64,000 bases of DNA from JBBRHQ01 sp963738305 (GTDB lineage: Bacteria > Actinomycetota > Thermoleophilia > Solirubrobacterales > 70-9). Below are positions 1-8,516 of this stretch, piece after piece; within the stretch, counting starts at the first letter, position 1; each line of letters opens with the position of its first letter. Below the pieces are notes generated by a model that worked only from the letters and a program-made list of their open reading frames with translations, was not told the DNA's origin and searched no databases. The position numbers were made by a program, and so were the translations under genes. The DNA lies in NCBI GenBank assembly GCA_963738305.1, contig CAVTVU010000001.1, positions 310,001-374,000 of the forward strand, in the 5' to 3' direction.

Positions 1-1
1 C

Positions 2-28
2 AACATCGACCACGCGGGCGCCTACTGA
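2..28 (+). CDS. 3' end of an upstream gene (partial)
   Basis: Only the last codons are present, reading N-I-D-H-A-G-A-Y before TGA at 26-28. The stop overlaps the ATG of the next gene (TGATG), so the two are probably translationally coupled. In glutamate-synthase-like clusters the gene before the FMN-domain subunit is usually the GXGXG-domain subunit. That identity is inferred from position only and cannot be tested on eight residues. Confidence 0.4.
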   Translation, partial: NIDHAGAY

Positions 29-1407
29 TGACCGAGTTCGACGCGCTTGCCAAGGAGGAGGGCTTTCGGCCCGAGCAGGCCGGTCGCTGGCGGCCGGGCC
101 TGCGCGAGTCGGCCCTCTTCGACCGCAACGCGATCCACGAGATCCACCGGATGGCGCGGGAGGGCATCTACGACATCCGCGGCTTCGGCGCCAAGCGCCG
201 GGTCCCCCATTTCGACGACCTCCTCTTCCTCGGCGCCAGCGTCTCGCGCTACCCGCTCGAGGGCTACCGGGAGCGCTGCGCCACCGACGTCACCCTCGGC
301 ACCCGCTTCGCCTCGGAGCCGATCCACCTCGAGATCCCGATCACGATCGCCGGGATGAGCTTCGGCGCCCTCTCGGCGCCGGCCAAGGAGGCGCTCGGCC
401 GCGGGCGCGAGCGCGGTCGGCACCAGCACCACCACCGGCGACGGCGGCATGCTGCCCGAGGAGCGCGATCACTCCGAGCCGGCTCGTCTACCAGATCCTC
501 CCCTCGCGCTACGGGATGAACCCCGACGACCTGCGCCGCGCCGACGCGATCGAGGTCGTGGTCGGCCAGGGAGCGAAGCCCGGGGGCGGCGGCATGCTGC
601 TCGGGCAGAAGATCTCCGATCGGGTCGCCGAGATGCGCGACCTGCCGAAGGGCGTGGACCAGCGCAGCGCCTGCCGCCACCCCGACTGGACCGGGCCCGA
701 CGACCTCGAGATCAAGATCGGCGAGCTGCGCGAGATCACCGACTGGCGCAAGCCGATCTACGTCAAGATCGGCGCCACCCGCACCTACTTCGACGTCGCG
801 CTCGCGGTCAAGGCCGGCGCCGACGTGATCGTCCTCGACGGGATGGAGGGCGGCACCGCGGCCAGCCAGGAGGTGTTCATCGAGCACGTCGGGATCCCGA
901 TCCTGGCGGCGATCCCGGAGGCCGTGCGCTCGCTCCAGGAGCTGGGCATGCACCGCAAGGTGCAGCTGATCGTCTCCGGCGGCATCCGCTCCGGCGCCGA
1001 TGCCGCGAAGGCCCTCGCTCTCGGCGCCGACGCGGTCTCGATCGGGGTCGCCGCGGTGATCGCCCTCGGCGACAACTCGCACGAGTTCGAGGCCGCCTAC
1101 GAGGAGATCGGCACCTCGGCCGGCTACTACGACGACTGGCACGAGGGTCGCGATCCGGTCGGGATCTCCACCCAGGACGAGGACCTCGCCGCGCCGCTTC
1201 GACCCCGAGCTGGGCGGGAGGCGGCTGGCCAACTACCTGCGGGCGATGGTGCTCGAGGCGCAGACGCTGGCGCGGGCCTGCGGCAAGTCTCACGTGCACA
1301 ACCTCGAGCCGGAGGACATGGTCGCGCTGACCCTCGAGGCGGCGGCGATGGCCAAGGTGCCGCTGGCCGGCACCGACTGGATCCCGGGCAAGGACGGCCG
1401 CCGCTGA
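28..1407 (+). CDS. FMN-binding glutamate-synthase-family protein (GltB-like central domain; frame broken)
   Basis: The protein has about 459 residues once three one-base insertions are removed, near 406, 477 and 1192. It shows the FMN/TIM-barrel features of the glutamate synthase central domain: AGMSFGALS, GTSTTTGDGGM, QGAKPGGGG, then VSGGIRSGADAAKALALGAD, ending at TGA 1405-1407. Relatives are free-standing subunits such as GlxD or the N-methylglutamate synthase subunit MgsC, which transfer ammonia or methylamine groups onto 2-oxoglutarate. The segment that holds the [3Fe-4S] cysteines in glutamate synthase reads DDWHEGRDPVGISTQD here and has none. The neighbouring formate dehydrogenase fits an MgsC/C1 role, but that is inference. 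Confidence 0.75.
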
Positions 1408-3031
1408 GCCGCAACCTCGTAGAGCTGGTCCGCCGACACCACGCCGAGCAGGCCCCCACGGCACTCGACGTACTCAAGGGGGCGATGGACGCCCGTGGCG
1501 AGATCACCGACGAAGACCGAGAGCGCGCCGCCGAGCTCTCCGGGCTGCCCGAGGCGGCGGTCCACGGAGTCTCGACCTTCTACGACGACCTGCTGCAGCC
1601 GCGCGGCCGCCGCCACGTTCGGGTCTGCACCGGGACCGCCTGCTTCGCCGCCACCGGCGACGAGCACGTCCGCGAGCTGCGCGAGGGCCTCGGGCTCGAG
1701 CTGGGGCGAGCGAGGCGCCGACGGCGAGGTCTCGCTGGCCGAGACGGTCTGCCTGGGCTTCTGCCACTCCTCCCCGGCGGTGCGGGTCGGCGACACGGTG
1801 GACGCCGGCCCCGGGGTGATCGAGCGGGTCCTCGCCGCGGAGGAGGTCGAGGCGCCCGAGCCGCCCTGGCAGAGCGCGCTCGACGAGCCGGTGCTGCTGC
1901 GCCCCGGCTGACTACTCCGGCCTGGGCCGGGCGCGAGAGATGACTCCGGCGGAGCTGCTCGAGGAGGTGAAAGCGGCGAACGTCCGCGGCCGCGGCGGCG
2001 CCGGCTTCCCGGCCGGGCCGAAGTGGGAGTTCGCGGCGAAGGAGGCGAGCGAGGAGAAGTTCGTGGTCGCCAACGGCGACGAGGGCGACCCCGGCTCCTA
2101 CATCGACAAGTACCTGATGGAGCAGAACCCGGCGCTGCTGATCGAGGGGATGGCGATTGCCGCCTACGCGGTCGGCGCCGCCCACGGCTTCGTGCTCACC
2201 CGCTCCGAGTACCCGCGCTCGAAGCCGCTGCTCGAGGCCGCCGTGGCCGAGGCCCGCGAGGAGGGGCTCCTGGGGGACTTCGACCTCACCGTCCTCGAGG
2301 GGGCCGGCTCCTACGTGGTCGGCGAGGAGACGGCGCTCCTCGCCTGCCTCCAGGGTCTGCGCGGGACGGTCTCGGCGCGCCCGCCGTTTCCGGCGCAGCG
2401 CGGGCTGTACGGGTTGCCGACTGTCGTCAACAACGTCGAGACGCTCTGCAACGTCCCCTTCGTCGCCCGGCACGGAGCCGCCGCCTACGCCGAGCTCAGC
2501 CCGGGCGCCACGCCGGGCTCCAAGCTCGTCTGCTTCAACGAGCGCTTCGCCCGGCCGGGGGTCTACGAGGTCAGCTTCGGGACGCCGGTGCGCGAGCTGT
2601 GCGAGGAGCTGGCCGGGGGACTGGTCTCCGGGCGGGCGATCAAGGCGGTGCAGATCGGCGGCCCCCTGGGCGGGATCCTCCCCGCGAGCCTGCTCGACAC
2701 GCGCTTCGACTTCGATGAGCTGGCCGAGCAGGGGTGCATGGTCGGCCACGGGAGTATCTTGGGTTTCGACGATTGCACGGAGATGAGGGACGTGGCAACG
2801 CATCTGCTTCGCTTCGGAGCGCACGAGAGTTGCGGCAAGTGCTTCCCCTGCCGCATCGGGCTGCGGCGGGCCCATGAGGCTTTCGCCGCCGAGAGCCCGG
2901 TTGACCGCGAGGCGCTGGAGGACCTGCTCGAGGTGCTCGAGGTGTCGAGCCTCTGCGCCCACGGAGGCGGCATCCCGGCCCCGATGAGGAGCCTGCTCGC
3001 CCACTTCGGAGAGGAGCTCGGGCTGGCATGA
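1404..3031 (+). CDS. NAD-linked formate dehydrogenase beta subunit, fused NuoE-NuoF (frame broken)
   Basis: The N-terminal part is thioredoxin-fold NuoE-like, with CTGTAC and CLGFC holding a [2Fe-2S] cluster. The C-terminal part is NuoF-like: FMN site GRGGAGFPAG, NAD region ANGDEGDPGSY, and SCGKCFPCR plus a later Cys for a [4Fe-4S] cluster. Extra bases near 1707 and 1909 split it. Removing the one at 1909 turns an apparent stop (LLRPG-stop) into LLRPGDYSGLGRAREMTP, so NuoE and NuoF are one polypeptide of about 540 residues. This is the diaphorase arm that passes electrons to NAD. The start is unclear: no ATG/GTG is visible and CTG at 1404 is the best guess. The 3' end overlaps the next gene (ATGA). 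Confidence 0.8.
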
Positions 3032-3655
3032 GCGCGATCACCGTCGACGGGCAAGAGGTCCCCTTCGAGCCGGGCGCGACCCTGCTCGAGGCGGCGCGGG
3101 CGGCGGGCGCCAGCGTGCCAACGCTCTGCTTCGATGAGCGCCAGGCTCCCTTCGGCGCCTGCCGAGTGTGCCTGGTCGCCTCCGAGGGTGCGGTGCTGCC
3201 CGCCTGCACCACCCAGTGCCGCGACGGCATGACGATCGAGACCGACGGACGAGCGCGCGCGCCGGGTCGCCAGGGGCGTGGTCGAGCTGGTCCTCTCCGA
3301 GCTGCCCGAGCCGCCGGCGCCGCACACCGAGCTGGCCGAGGTCGCGCGAGCGCTCCAGGCCGGCGAGCCACGCTGGCGCGGCGAGACCCACCATCCCCGC
3401 CACGATCTCGCCCACCCCTACCTGGCCTTCCGCCACGAGCTGTGCATCTCCTGCGGGCGCTGCGTGCGGGCCTGCGACGAAGTCCAGGGGACCTTCGCGC
3501 TGACCGCGACCGGGCGCGGCTTCGAGGCCAACATCGCCGCCGGCCTCGATCACGGCTTCCGGGAGTCGGCTTGCGTCGCCTGCGGCGCCTGCGCGGATAC
3601 TTGTCCCACCGACGCGATCACCGAGCAGACGCTGCTCGAGGAGGTGATTCAGTGA
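3028..3655 (+). CDS. Formate dehydrogenase small Fe-S subunit (HoxU/NuoG N-terminus-like; frame broken)
   Basis: The protein has about 208 residues. The N-terminal ferredoxin fold has C34, C45, C48 and C60 for a [2Fe-2S] cluster. Two [4Fe-4S] motifs follow, CISCGRCVRAC and CVACGACADTCP. One extra base near 3250 separates the two halves; corrected, the region reads ETDDERARRVARGV. It bridges electrons between the catalytic and NuoEF-like subunits. It starts in an ATGA overlap with the gene before, and its TGA overlaps the GTG of the catalytic gene. In many formate dehydrogenases this module is fused to the catalytic chain; here it is separate. Confidence 0.8.
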
Positions 3656-5736
3656 GCGAAGAGCGCTTCGATTCATCCGTGACCACGACCTGCGGCTACT
3701 GCGGGGTCGGGTGCAGGCTCGAGGCGCACGTGAGCGACGGGCTGATCCGCTCGATCGGCCCCTCCGACGGGCCGGCCAACCACGGCCACACCTGCCTGAA
3801 AGGGCGCTTCGCCCACCGCTTCTCCCGGCACCGCGAGCGCCTCGCCGCGCCGCTGATCCGCGAAGGGGGCGAGCTGCGCGAGGCGAGCTGGGAAGAGACG
3901 ATCGGGCTGATCGCCTCGAAGCTCGGCCGGATCAAGTCCGAGCACGGGCCCGACGCGATTGCCGGCCTTGCCTCCTCGCGCGCCACCAACGAGGACTGCT
4001 ACGTGATGGCGCGGCTGATGCGCGCCGCGGTCGGCACCAACAACATCGACAACTGCTCGCGTGTCTGCCACTCCCCCACCTCCTGGGCGCTCCGCCAGTC
4101 CTTCGGGCTCTCCGGCGCGACCGGGAACTTCGACGACATCGACCACGCCGAGGCGGCGATCCTGATCGGCGTCAACCCGACCGCCGGGCACCCGGTGGTC
4201 GGCGCCCGGCTGAAGCAGGCGGCGCTGCGCGGCTGCCGGCTGGTGACGATCGACCCTCGTCGAATAGAGCTGGCCGATTACGGCGCCCTGCACCTGGCGC
4301 CGCGGCCGGGAACCAACGCCGCGGTGATGCTCGGCCTCGCCCACGTGGCGGCCCGCGACGGCTTCCTCGACTCGGAGTTCGTCGCCCAACGAACCGAGGG
4401 CTACGAGGCGGTCGCGGAGCTGCTCGAGCAGTACTCGCCCGCCTCGGTGGAGGAGATCACCGCGATCCCCGCCGGGGATCTCGAGCGCGCTGCGCACATC
4501 TACTGCGAGGCCGGCGAGGCGTCGATCCTCTGGGGCCTCGGCGTCACCGAGCACAAGTACGGCTCCGAGGTCGTGCGGCTGATCTGCAACCTGGCGATGA
4601 TGACCGGCAAGGTCGGACGGCCCGGATCTGCGCTGCTGCCGCTGCGCGGCCAGAACAACGTGCAGGGCTCCTCCGACATGGGAGCGCTGCCCGACACCTA
4701 CACCGCCTACCGCCAGGTCGGCGACGAGGAGGTGGCCCGCTCCTTCGAGGCCGCCTGGGGCGTGCCGCTCTCGCGCGCGAAGGGGTACACGATCCCGCAG
4801 ATGTTCGACGCCGCGGTCGACGGCCGGCTGAAGGCGATGTACATCTTCGGCGAGGACGTCGCCCAGACCGATCCGGACACCGCCCACGTCGTCGCGGCCC
4901 TGGAGTCGCTGGAGTTCCTCGTCTGCCAGGACATCTTCGAGACCGAGACCACCCGCTACGCCGACGTGATCCTCCCCGCCTCCTCCTTCCTCGAGAAGGA
5001 GGGCACCTTCACCAACGCCGAGCGTCGCATCCAGCTGGTCCGCCCCGCGCTCGACCCGCCCGGGGAGGCCCGGACAGACTTCGCGATCATCACCGAGGTC
5101 TCGCGCGCCCTGGGGCACGAGATGGGTTACGCCGACCCCTCCGCGGTGATGGACGAGATCGCGGCGCTCACCCCGCACTTCGCCGGGGTCAGCTTCGAGC
5201 GGCTCAGTGCCCGTGGTCTGCAGTGGCCGGTGGACCCCGACGGCGCCGACGCGCCGATCCTCTACGCGGAGCGGTTCGACAAACCCGACGGGCTGGGGCG
5301 CTTCGCCCCGATCCCCTACAAGCCGCCGGGCGACGCGGCCGATGAGGACTTCCCGCTGATCCTGGTCACCGGCCGGATTCTCCAGCACTACAACGCCGGG
5401 ACGATGACCCGGCGCACCGGCAACCTCGATCTGGTCGATCGCGATTGGCTCGAGGTTCACCCAGACGACGCCGAGCGGCTGTGGATCGAGGACGGTGGGG
5501 TGGTCTCGGTGCGCAGCAGAGTGGGACGGATCGAGCTGCACGCCAAGGTGACCGAGCGGATCGAGCCCGGTCACGTCTTCACCAGCTTCCACTTCCCCGA
5601 AGCCCGCACCAACCTGCTGGTCGGCAGCTCAGCCGATGTCAACACCTCCTGCCCCGAGTACAAGGTGGTCGCGGTGGACGTGCGGCCGGTGTCGGAGGAG
5701 CCGTCTGAGAGGCCCGCGATCGGAGTCGCCGGTTGA
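3652..5736 (+). CDS. fdhA: Formate dehydrogenase catalytic subunit (molybdopterin, Cys type)
   Basis: This 694-residue protein is intact. It oxidises formate to CO2 at a bis-MGD molybdenum or tungsten centre. C14, C17, C21 and C48 bind the proximal [4Fe-4S] cluster. NCSRVCHSPT places Cys139 and His140 where selenocysteine and histidine sit in E. coli FdhH, so this is the cysteine form. Molybdopterin domains follow (LIGVNPTAGHP, QNNVQGSSDMG, FETETTRYADVILP), with a C-terminal dinucleotide-binding barrel (VTGRILQHYNAGTMTRRT). The GTG start at 3652 overlaps the previous stop (GTGA). A longer frame open back to 3028 is an artefact of the insertion near 3250. Confidence 0.93.
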   Translation: MSEERFDSSVTTTCGYCGVGCRLEAHVSDGLIRSIGPSDGPANHGHTCLKGRFAHRFSRHRERLAAPLIREGGELREASWEETIGLIASKLGRIKSEHGPDAIAGLASSRATNEDCYVMARLMRAAVGTNNIDNCSRVCHSPTSWALRQSFGLSGATGNFDDIDHAEAAILIGVNPTAGHPVVGARLKQAALRGCRLVTIDPRRIELADYGALHLAPRPGTNAAVMLGLAHVAARDGFLDSEFVAQRTEGYEAVAELLEQYSPASVEEITAIPAGDLERAAHIYCEAGEASILWGLGVTEHKYGSEVVRLICNLAMMTGKVGRPGSALLPLRGQNNVQGSSDMGALPDTYTAYRQVGDEEVARSFEAAWGVPLSRAKGYTIPQMFDAAVDGRLKAMYIFGEDVAQTDPDTAHVVAALESLEFLVCQDIFETETTRYADVILPASSFLEKEGTFTNAERRIQLVRPALDPPGEARTDFAIITEVSRALGHEMGYADPSAVMDEIAALTPHFAGVSFERLSARGLQWPVDPDGADAPILYAERFDKPDGLGRFAPIPYKPPGDAADEDFPLILVTGRILQHYNAGTMTRRTGNLDLVDRDWLEVHPDDAERLWIEDGGVVSVRSRVGRIELHAKVTERIEPGHVFTSFHFPEARTNLLVGSSADVNTSCPEYKVVAVDVRPVSEEPSERPAIGVAG

Positions 5737-6494
5737 GCGACCGGATGGTCGCGACCGTCGCGTGCGAAGGTCGCACCGACGAGGTCGCGGTCGAGGACCC
5801 GCTGGAGATCCGCGTCGACGGCAGGGCGCTGGCGGTGACCATGCGGACCCCCGGCCACGACGAGGAGCTGGCGCTCGGCTTCCTGCACGGCGAGGGCCTG
5901 GTCGACCGTCCGCACGAGGCCGGCCCGACCGAGGACTTCGCCTCCAACATCGTCGAGGTCGCCGGACCGCTGCTGCGGGATGCCCACGCCCGGCGCTTCT
6001 ACACGACCTCGTCCTGCGGGGTCTGCGGCAAGGGTGCCCTGGAAGAGGTGGCGGTGATGGCTCCCCCGGCGAGCGAGGGCCCGGTGGTCCCGCGCCGCCT
6101 GCTCGCCGACCTGCCGGAGCGGCTGCGCCAGCCGAGCTTCGAGCGGACCGGCGGGTTGCACGCGGCCGGCCTCTTCGGCGCCTCCGGGGAGCTGGTCGAG
6201 GTACGCGAGGACGTCGGTCGCCACAACGCGCTCGACAAGCTGATCGGCTGGGCGCTCGGGGCCGCGATGCTGCCGCTGGCCGGCCACATCATCTGCGTCA
6301 GCGGGCGCCTTCCGTTCGAGCTGGTCCAGAAGTCCGCCGTGGCGGGCGCCCCGATCCTGATCGGCGTCGGCGCCCCCAGCTCGCTGGCGATCGAGCTGGC
6401 GGCGGACCGCAACATCACCCTTGGCGGCTTCGCGCGCGAGGGAAGGATCAACATTTACACGGGCGCACAGCGGGTCTCGGGTCAACCCGCCTAA
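5733..6494 (+). CDS. fdhD: Formate dehydrogenase accessory sulfurtransferase FdhD
   Basis: The 253 residues match the full FdhD length. FdhD takes sulfur from a cysteine desulfurase and loads it on bis-MGD before insertion into formate dehydrogenase. SCGVCGK gives the conserved CxxC (C95, C98). EDVGRHNALDKLIG and SGRLPFELVQKS are the family's nucleotide/MGD-binding signatures. The TTG start at 5733 overlaps the catalytic gene's TGA; an in-frame ATG lies at 5745. It is the last gene of the operon, and its 3' end overlaps by 4 bases the 3' end of the convergent nucleotidyltransferase gene. Confidence 0.93.
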   Translation: MSDRMVATVACEGRTDEVAVEDPLEIRVDGRALAVTMRTPGHDEELALGFLHGEGLVDRPHEAGPTEDFASNIVEVAGPLLRDAHARRFYTTSSCGVCGKGALEEVAVMAPPASEGPVVPRRLLADLPERLRQPSFERTGGLHAAGLFGASGELVEVREDVGRHNALDKLIGWALGAAMLPLAGHIICVSGRLPFELVQKSAVAGAPILIGVGAPSSLAIELAADRNITLGGFAREGRINIYTGAQRVSGQPA

Positions 6495-7042
6495 CTGCTT
6501 CCAGCTCCATCGATCAGAGCCTCGAGACGCGCGCGAATCGAGTTACATTGATCGGCGCTGACGGGCAGCGCATCGACTCGCTCGAAGAGAGTCTCGGGTT
6601 GAACAAGTCCGGCTCTGATCGCGTTCCGCGCGAACTCCCAATCGCGCTCGCGGCCGGCAGCGCATTTCGCGAGCACCAGGTCGTGCGGCTCAAGGCAGTG
6701 AGCCTTCGGTGCTTGCTCGGAACCGACCCGGGGTGGGATGGCGATCTCGATCAGACGGTCACGCCACCCATCCGGTGCTCTCGCGGTCTCCGGGCCAACT
6801 CCATGTGCGTAATAGCCGAACGCTTCGTGGAACGGAGACCCGTCGCCCAGCGCGCCGTCGATCTCGTCGGCCCTGTCGGGGCTTTCCTTCGGAAAAAGAT
6901 CGACCTCCATCGATCGGAGTAGGTCCCCGGGCGCGTCAGGGCAAGGGCCCAGGATCGCCTGACTGCCGATGACGACGAACGCGTCCTCTCCGAGCAGGTT
7001 CGCGGCGGCGGCGATCACGTGCTCAAAGTCGGCGCGTCGCAT
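6491..7042 (-). CDS. DUF6036-type nucleotidyltransferase
   Basis: The protein has 183 residues. The polymerase-beta-fold NTase signature is visible as VVIGSQAIL (Gly26-Ser27) followed by SMEVDLFP (Glu46-x-Asp48), the metal-binding acidic pair. A later HDLVLAKCAAGRERDWEFAR segment is typical of DUF6036/AbiEii-like nucleotidyltransferases. Start ATG 7042-7040 overlaps the stop of the HTH gene upstream (TGATG), so the two are coupled. Related NTases act as toxins that modify tRNA or other targets. Whether this one does is inference from family and context. Confidence 0.75.
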   Translation of the reverse strand: MRRADFEHVIAAAANLLGEDAFVVIGSQAILGPCPDAPGDLLRSMEVDLFPKESPDRADEIDGALGDGSPFHEAFGYYAHGVGPETARAPDGWRDRLIEIAIPPRVGSEQAPKAHCLEPHDLVLAKCAAGRERDWEFARNAIRAGLVQPETLFERVDALPVSADQCNSIRARLEALIDGAGSS

Positions 7043-7752
7043 CAGTCGGTCAATTCGAGTACCCGACGACGCTCGGGCTCGCTCAGCATGCCGGCGAACG
7101 GCGAGTTCTGCCTGAGGTCTCGGGCCCGCGCACTGGTACTCGTGATCGCACCACGCACATCGGCAACCGGGCGTTTCAGGACCGCTTCCCATTCATCCGC
7201 GTAACGGGGATCCAGCTTGCCCTCGGCCCGCCACTTCCACACACGGTGAAGGGCCTCATCGATCATCTTGCGATTCAGGCGTTTCGCGACCGCACGGTGA
7301 TAAGCGAGCGTCCTCCGATCGGGTCTGCCGTGCCCATCCTCGCTTGAGAGGCCTTCAGACAGGCTCTCGTCGGCGTTCACCCGGCTCGCGCGCTCGCGCC
7401 CCTCCACGAGGACCGGCTCCAGGTGGTGCTTCCGTCGATGACCATGAAGCCGCCCACTCTCCACCCTGTCGTAGAGATCGAGTAGGGCTGCGACAGGAAC
7501 CTCTCTACGGCCGCTTGGCGCAAAGACGAGAGGCAGGTCACCCGCCCTGACCCAGCGCTGCAGGGCGGTGTGGCTCACGCCCAGAAACCGAGCTGCGAGC
7601 CGTTGCGAGACCGTTTCGCCGAGCTCACGCTCCAGCTCGGCCCGGACGGCGGATATGTCTGGGTCCAGCGCCGCACGATGCTGAGCCCGCCGGAGGCGAG
7701 CGATCTGTCCGAGGCGCTCTAGCTTTCGTTCAGTGCTATTCACAGCCCGCAT
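7042..7752 (-). CDS. Helix-turn-helix protein, partner of the nucleotidyltransferase
   Basis: The protein has 236 residues from ATG 7752. The segment SQRLAARFLGVSHTALQRWVRAGDLP is a MerR/excisionase-type helix-turn-helix at about residues 45-70. The remainder is basic and helical, with no enzyme motif I recognise. It precedes and overlaps the nucleotidyltransferase gene, the usual antitoxin or regulator position. A 9-bp inverted repeat lies directly upstream (7762-7795). TAGAAT at 7756-7751 resembles a -10 box seven bases before an in-frame GTG at 7743, so a leaderless GTG start is an alternative to ATG 7752. Confidence 0.7.
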   Translation of the reverse strand: MRAVNSTERKLERLGQIARLRRAQHRAALDPDISAVRAELERELGETVSQRLAARFLGVSHTALQRWVRAGDLPLVFAPSGRREVPVAALLDLYDRVESGRLHGHRRKHHLEPVLVEGRERASRVNADESLSEGLSSEDGHGRPDRRTLAYHRAVAKRLNRKMIDEALHRVWKWRAEGKLDPRYADEWEAVLKRPVADVRGAITSTSARARDLRQNSPFAGMLSEPERRRVLELTD

Positions 7753-7761
7753 TCTAGAGTC

Positions 7762-7795
7762 AAAGTTGCCGATATTGATGCAAAGTGGCAACTTT
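7762..7795. promoter_or_regulatory. Inverted repeat, likely operator of the HTH-NTase pair
   Basis: AAAGTTGCC (7762-7770) and GGCAACTTT (7787-7795) form a perfect 9-bp dyad with a 16-base spacer, beginning 10 bases before the HTH gene. The spacing suits a dimeric HTH repressor on adjacent faces of the helix. Autoregulation is inferred. Confidence 0.5.
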
Positions 7796-7838
7796 CCGCG
7801 CGCCGGAACCCTCTGGGCGCTTGCCCGCCGCGCGGCTC

Positions 7839-8336
7839 TCAGGGGGCCGGGCGCCGGATCTCCCGAGCCGGGTTGCCGGCCACGATGGCGCCTGGCGCCA
7901 CGTCGCGGGTGACCACCGAGCCGGCACCGACCATCGCCCCCTCCCCGATTCGCACACCGCCGAGGATCACCGCCGCCGAGCCGACCGCGGCACCGCGCTC
8001 CACGGTGCTCGTCATCAGCTCCCAATCCTCGTCGGACTTCAGCGTGCCCTCCTCGGTCGTCGCCCGAGGCAGTTTGTCGTTTACGAAGACCACACCGTGC
8101 CCGATGAACACCTCGTCGGCGATCGTAACCCCCTCGCAGATGAACGAGTGGCTCTGGATCTTGCAGCCCGAGCCGATCTCGGCTCCGGCCTGTATCTCGA
8201 CGAAGGTTCCCACCCGCGTCCGCGAGCCGATCCGGCAGCCGTAGAGGTTGGTGAACGGGTACACGACCGCGTCTTCGCCGAACTCGACGTCGACGATCAG
8301 CCGGTGGGGCGCGTCGTTGGCGGGCGCCTCGGGCAT
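7839..8336 (-). CDS. Left-handed beta-helix acetyltransferase (WbpD/FdtC-like)
   Basis: From the ATG at 8336 the protein has 165 residues of hexapeptide repeats (VGTFVEIQAGAEIGSGCKIQ, IGHGVVFVNDK, GGVRIGEGAMVGAGSVVTRD) ending in AGNPAREI. Such enzymes N-acetylate UDP- or dTDP-amino sugars. The aminotransferase gene immediately upstream on the same strand would make the amino sugar. The same frame is open back to 8492, and residues encoded at 8474-8337 resemble the N-terminus of a universal stress protein (FEGIALALDGSEASKRA). I take 8336 as the start because the beta-helix family begins there. Confidence 0.8.
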   Translation of the reverse strand: MPEAPANDAPHRLIVDVEFGEDAVVYPFTNLYGCRIGSRTRVGTFVEIQAGAEIGSGCKIQSHSFICEGVTIADEVFIGHGVVFVNDKLPRATTEEGTLKSDEDWELMTSTVERGAAVGSAAVILGGVRIGEGAMVGAGSVVTRDVAPGAIVAGNPAREIRRPAP

Positions 8337-8516
8337 CACCGAGAGGCTCTCACAACCCGGCCGGGTCGACACGTGGCAGGCTCGCGTCGTCCCGCTTGCC
8401 AAGTCGACCGCGATCGAAGTCGCTCGCTTCGACGCTTCCGAGCCGTCCAGCGCGAGGGCGATCCCCTCGAACATCAGCTCAGAAGCCGGCACCGCGAGGC
8501 GGCTTCCAGAGCCGCC

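Noticed and set aside
28..1407. Programmed +1 frameshifting as the cause of the repeated frame changes
   Set aside because: The sites share no slippery motif, occur in unrelated housekeeping genes, and are absent where G+C is lower. Sequence error explains them better.
3673..5592. 639-codon open frame on the minus strand opposite the formate dehydrogenase catalytic gene
   Set aside because: It is an antisense shadow of a strongly conserved gene; its translation has the Arg/Gly/Asp-rich composition typical of high-G+C complementary frames.
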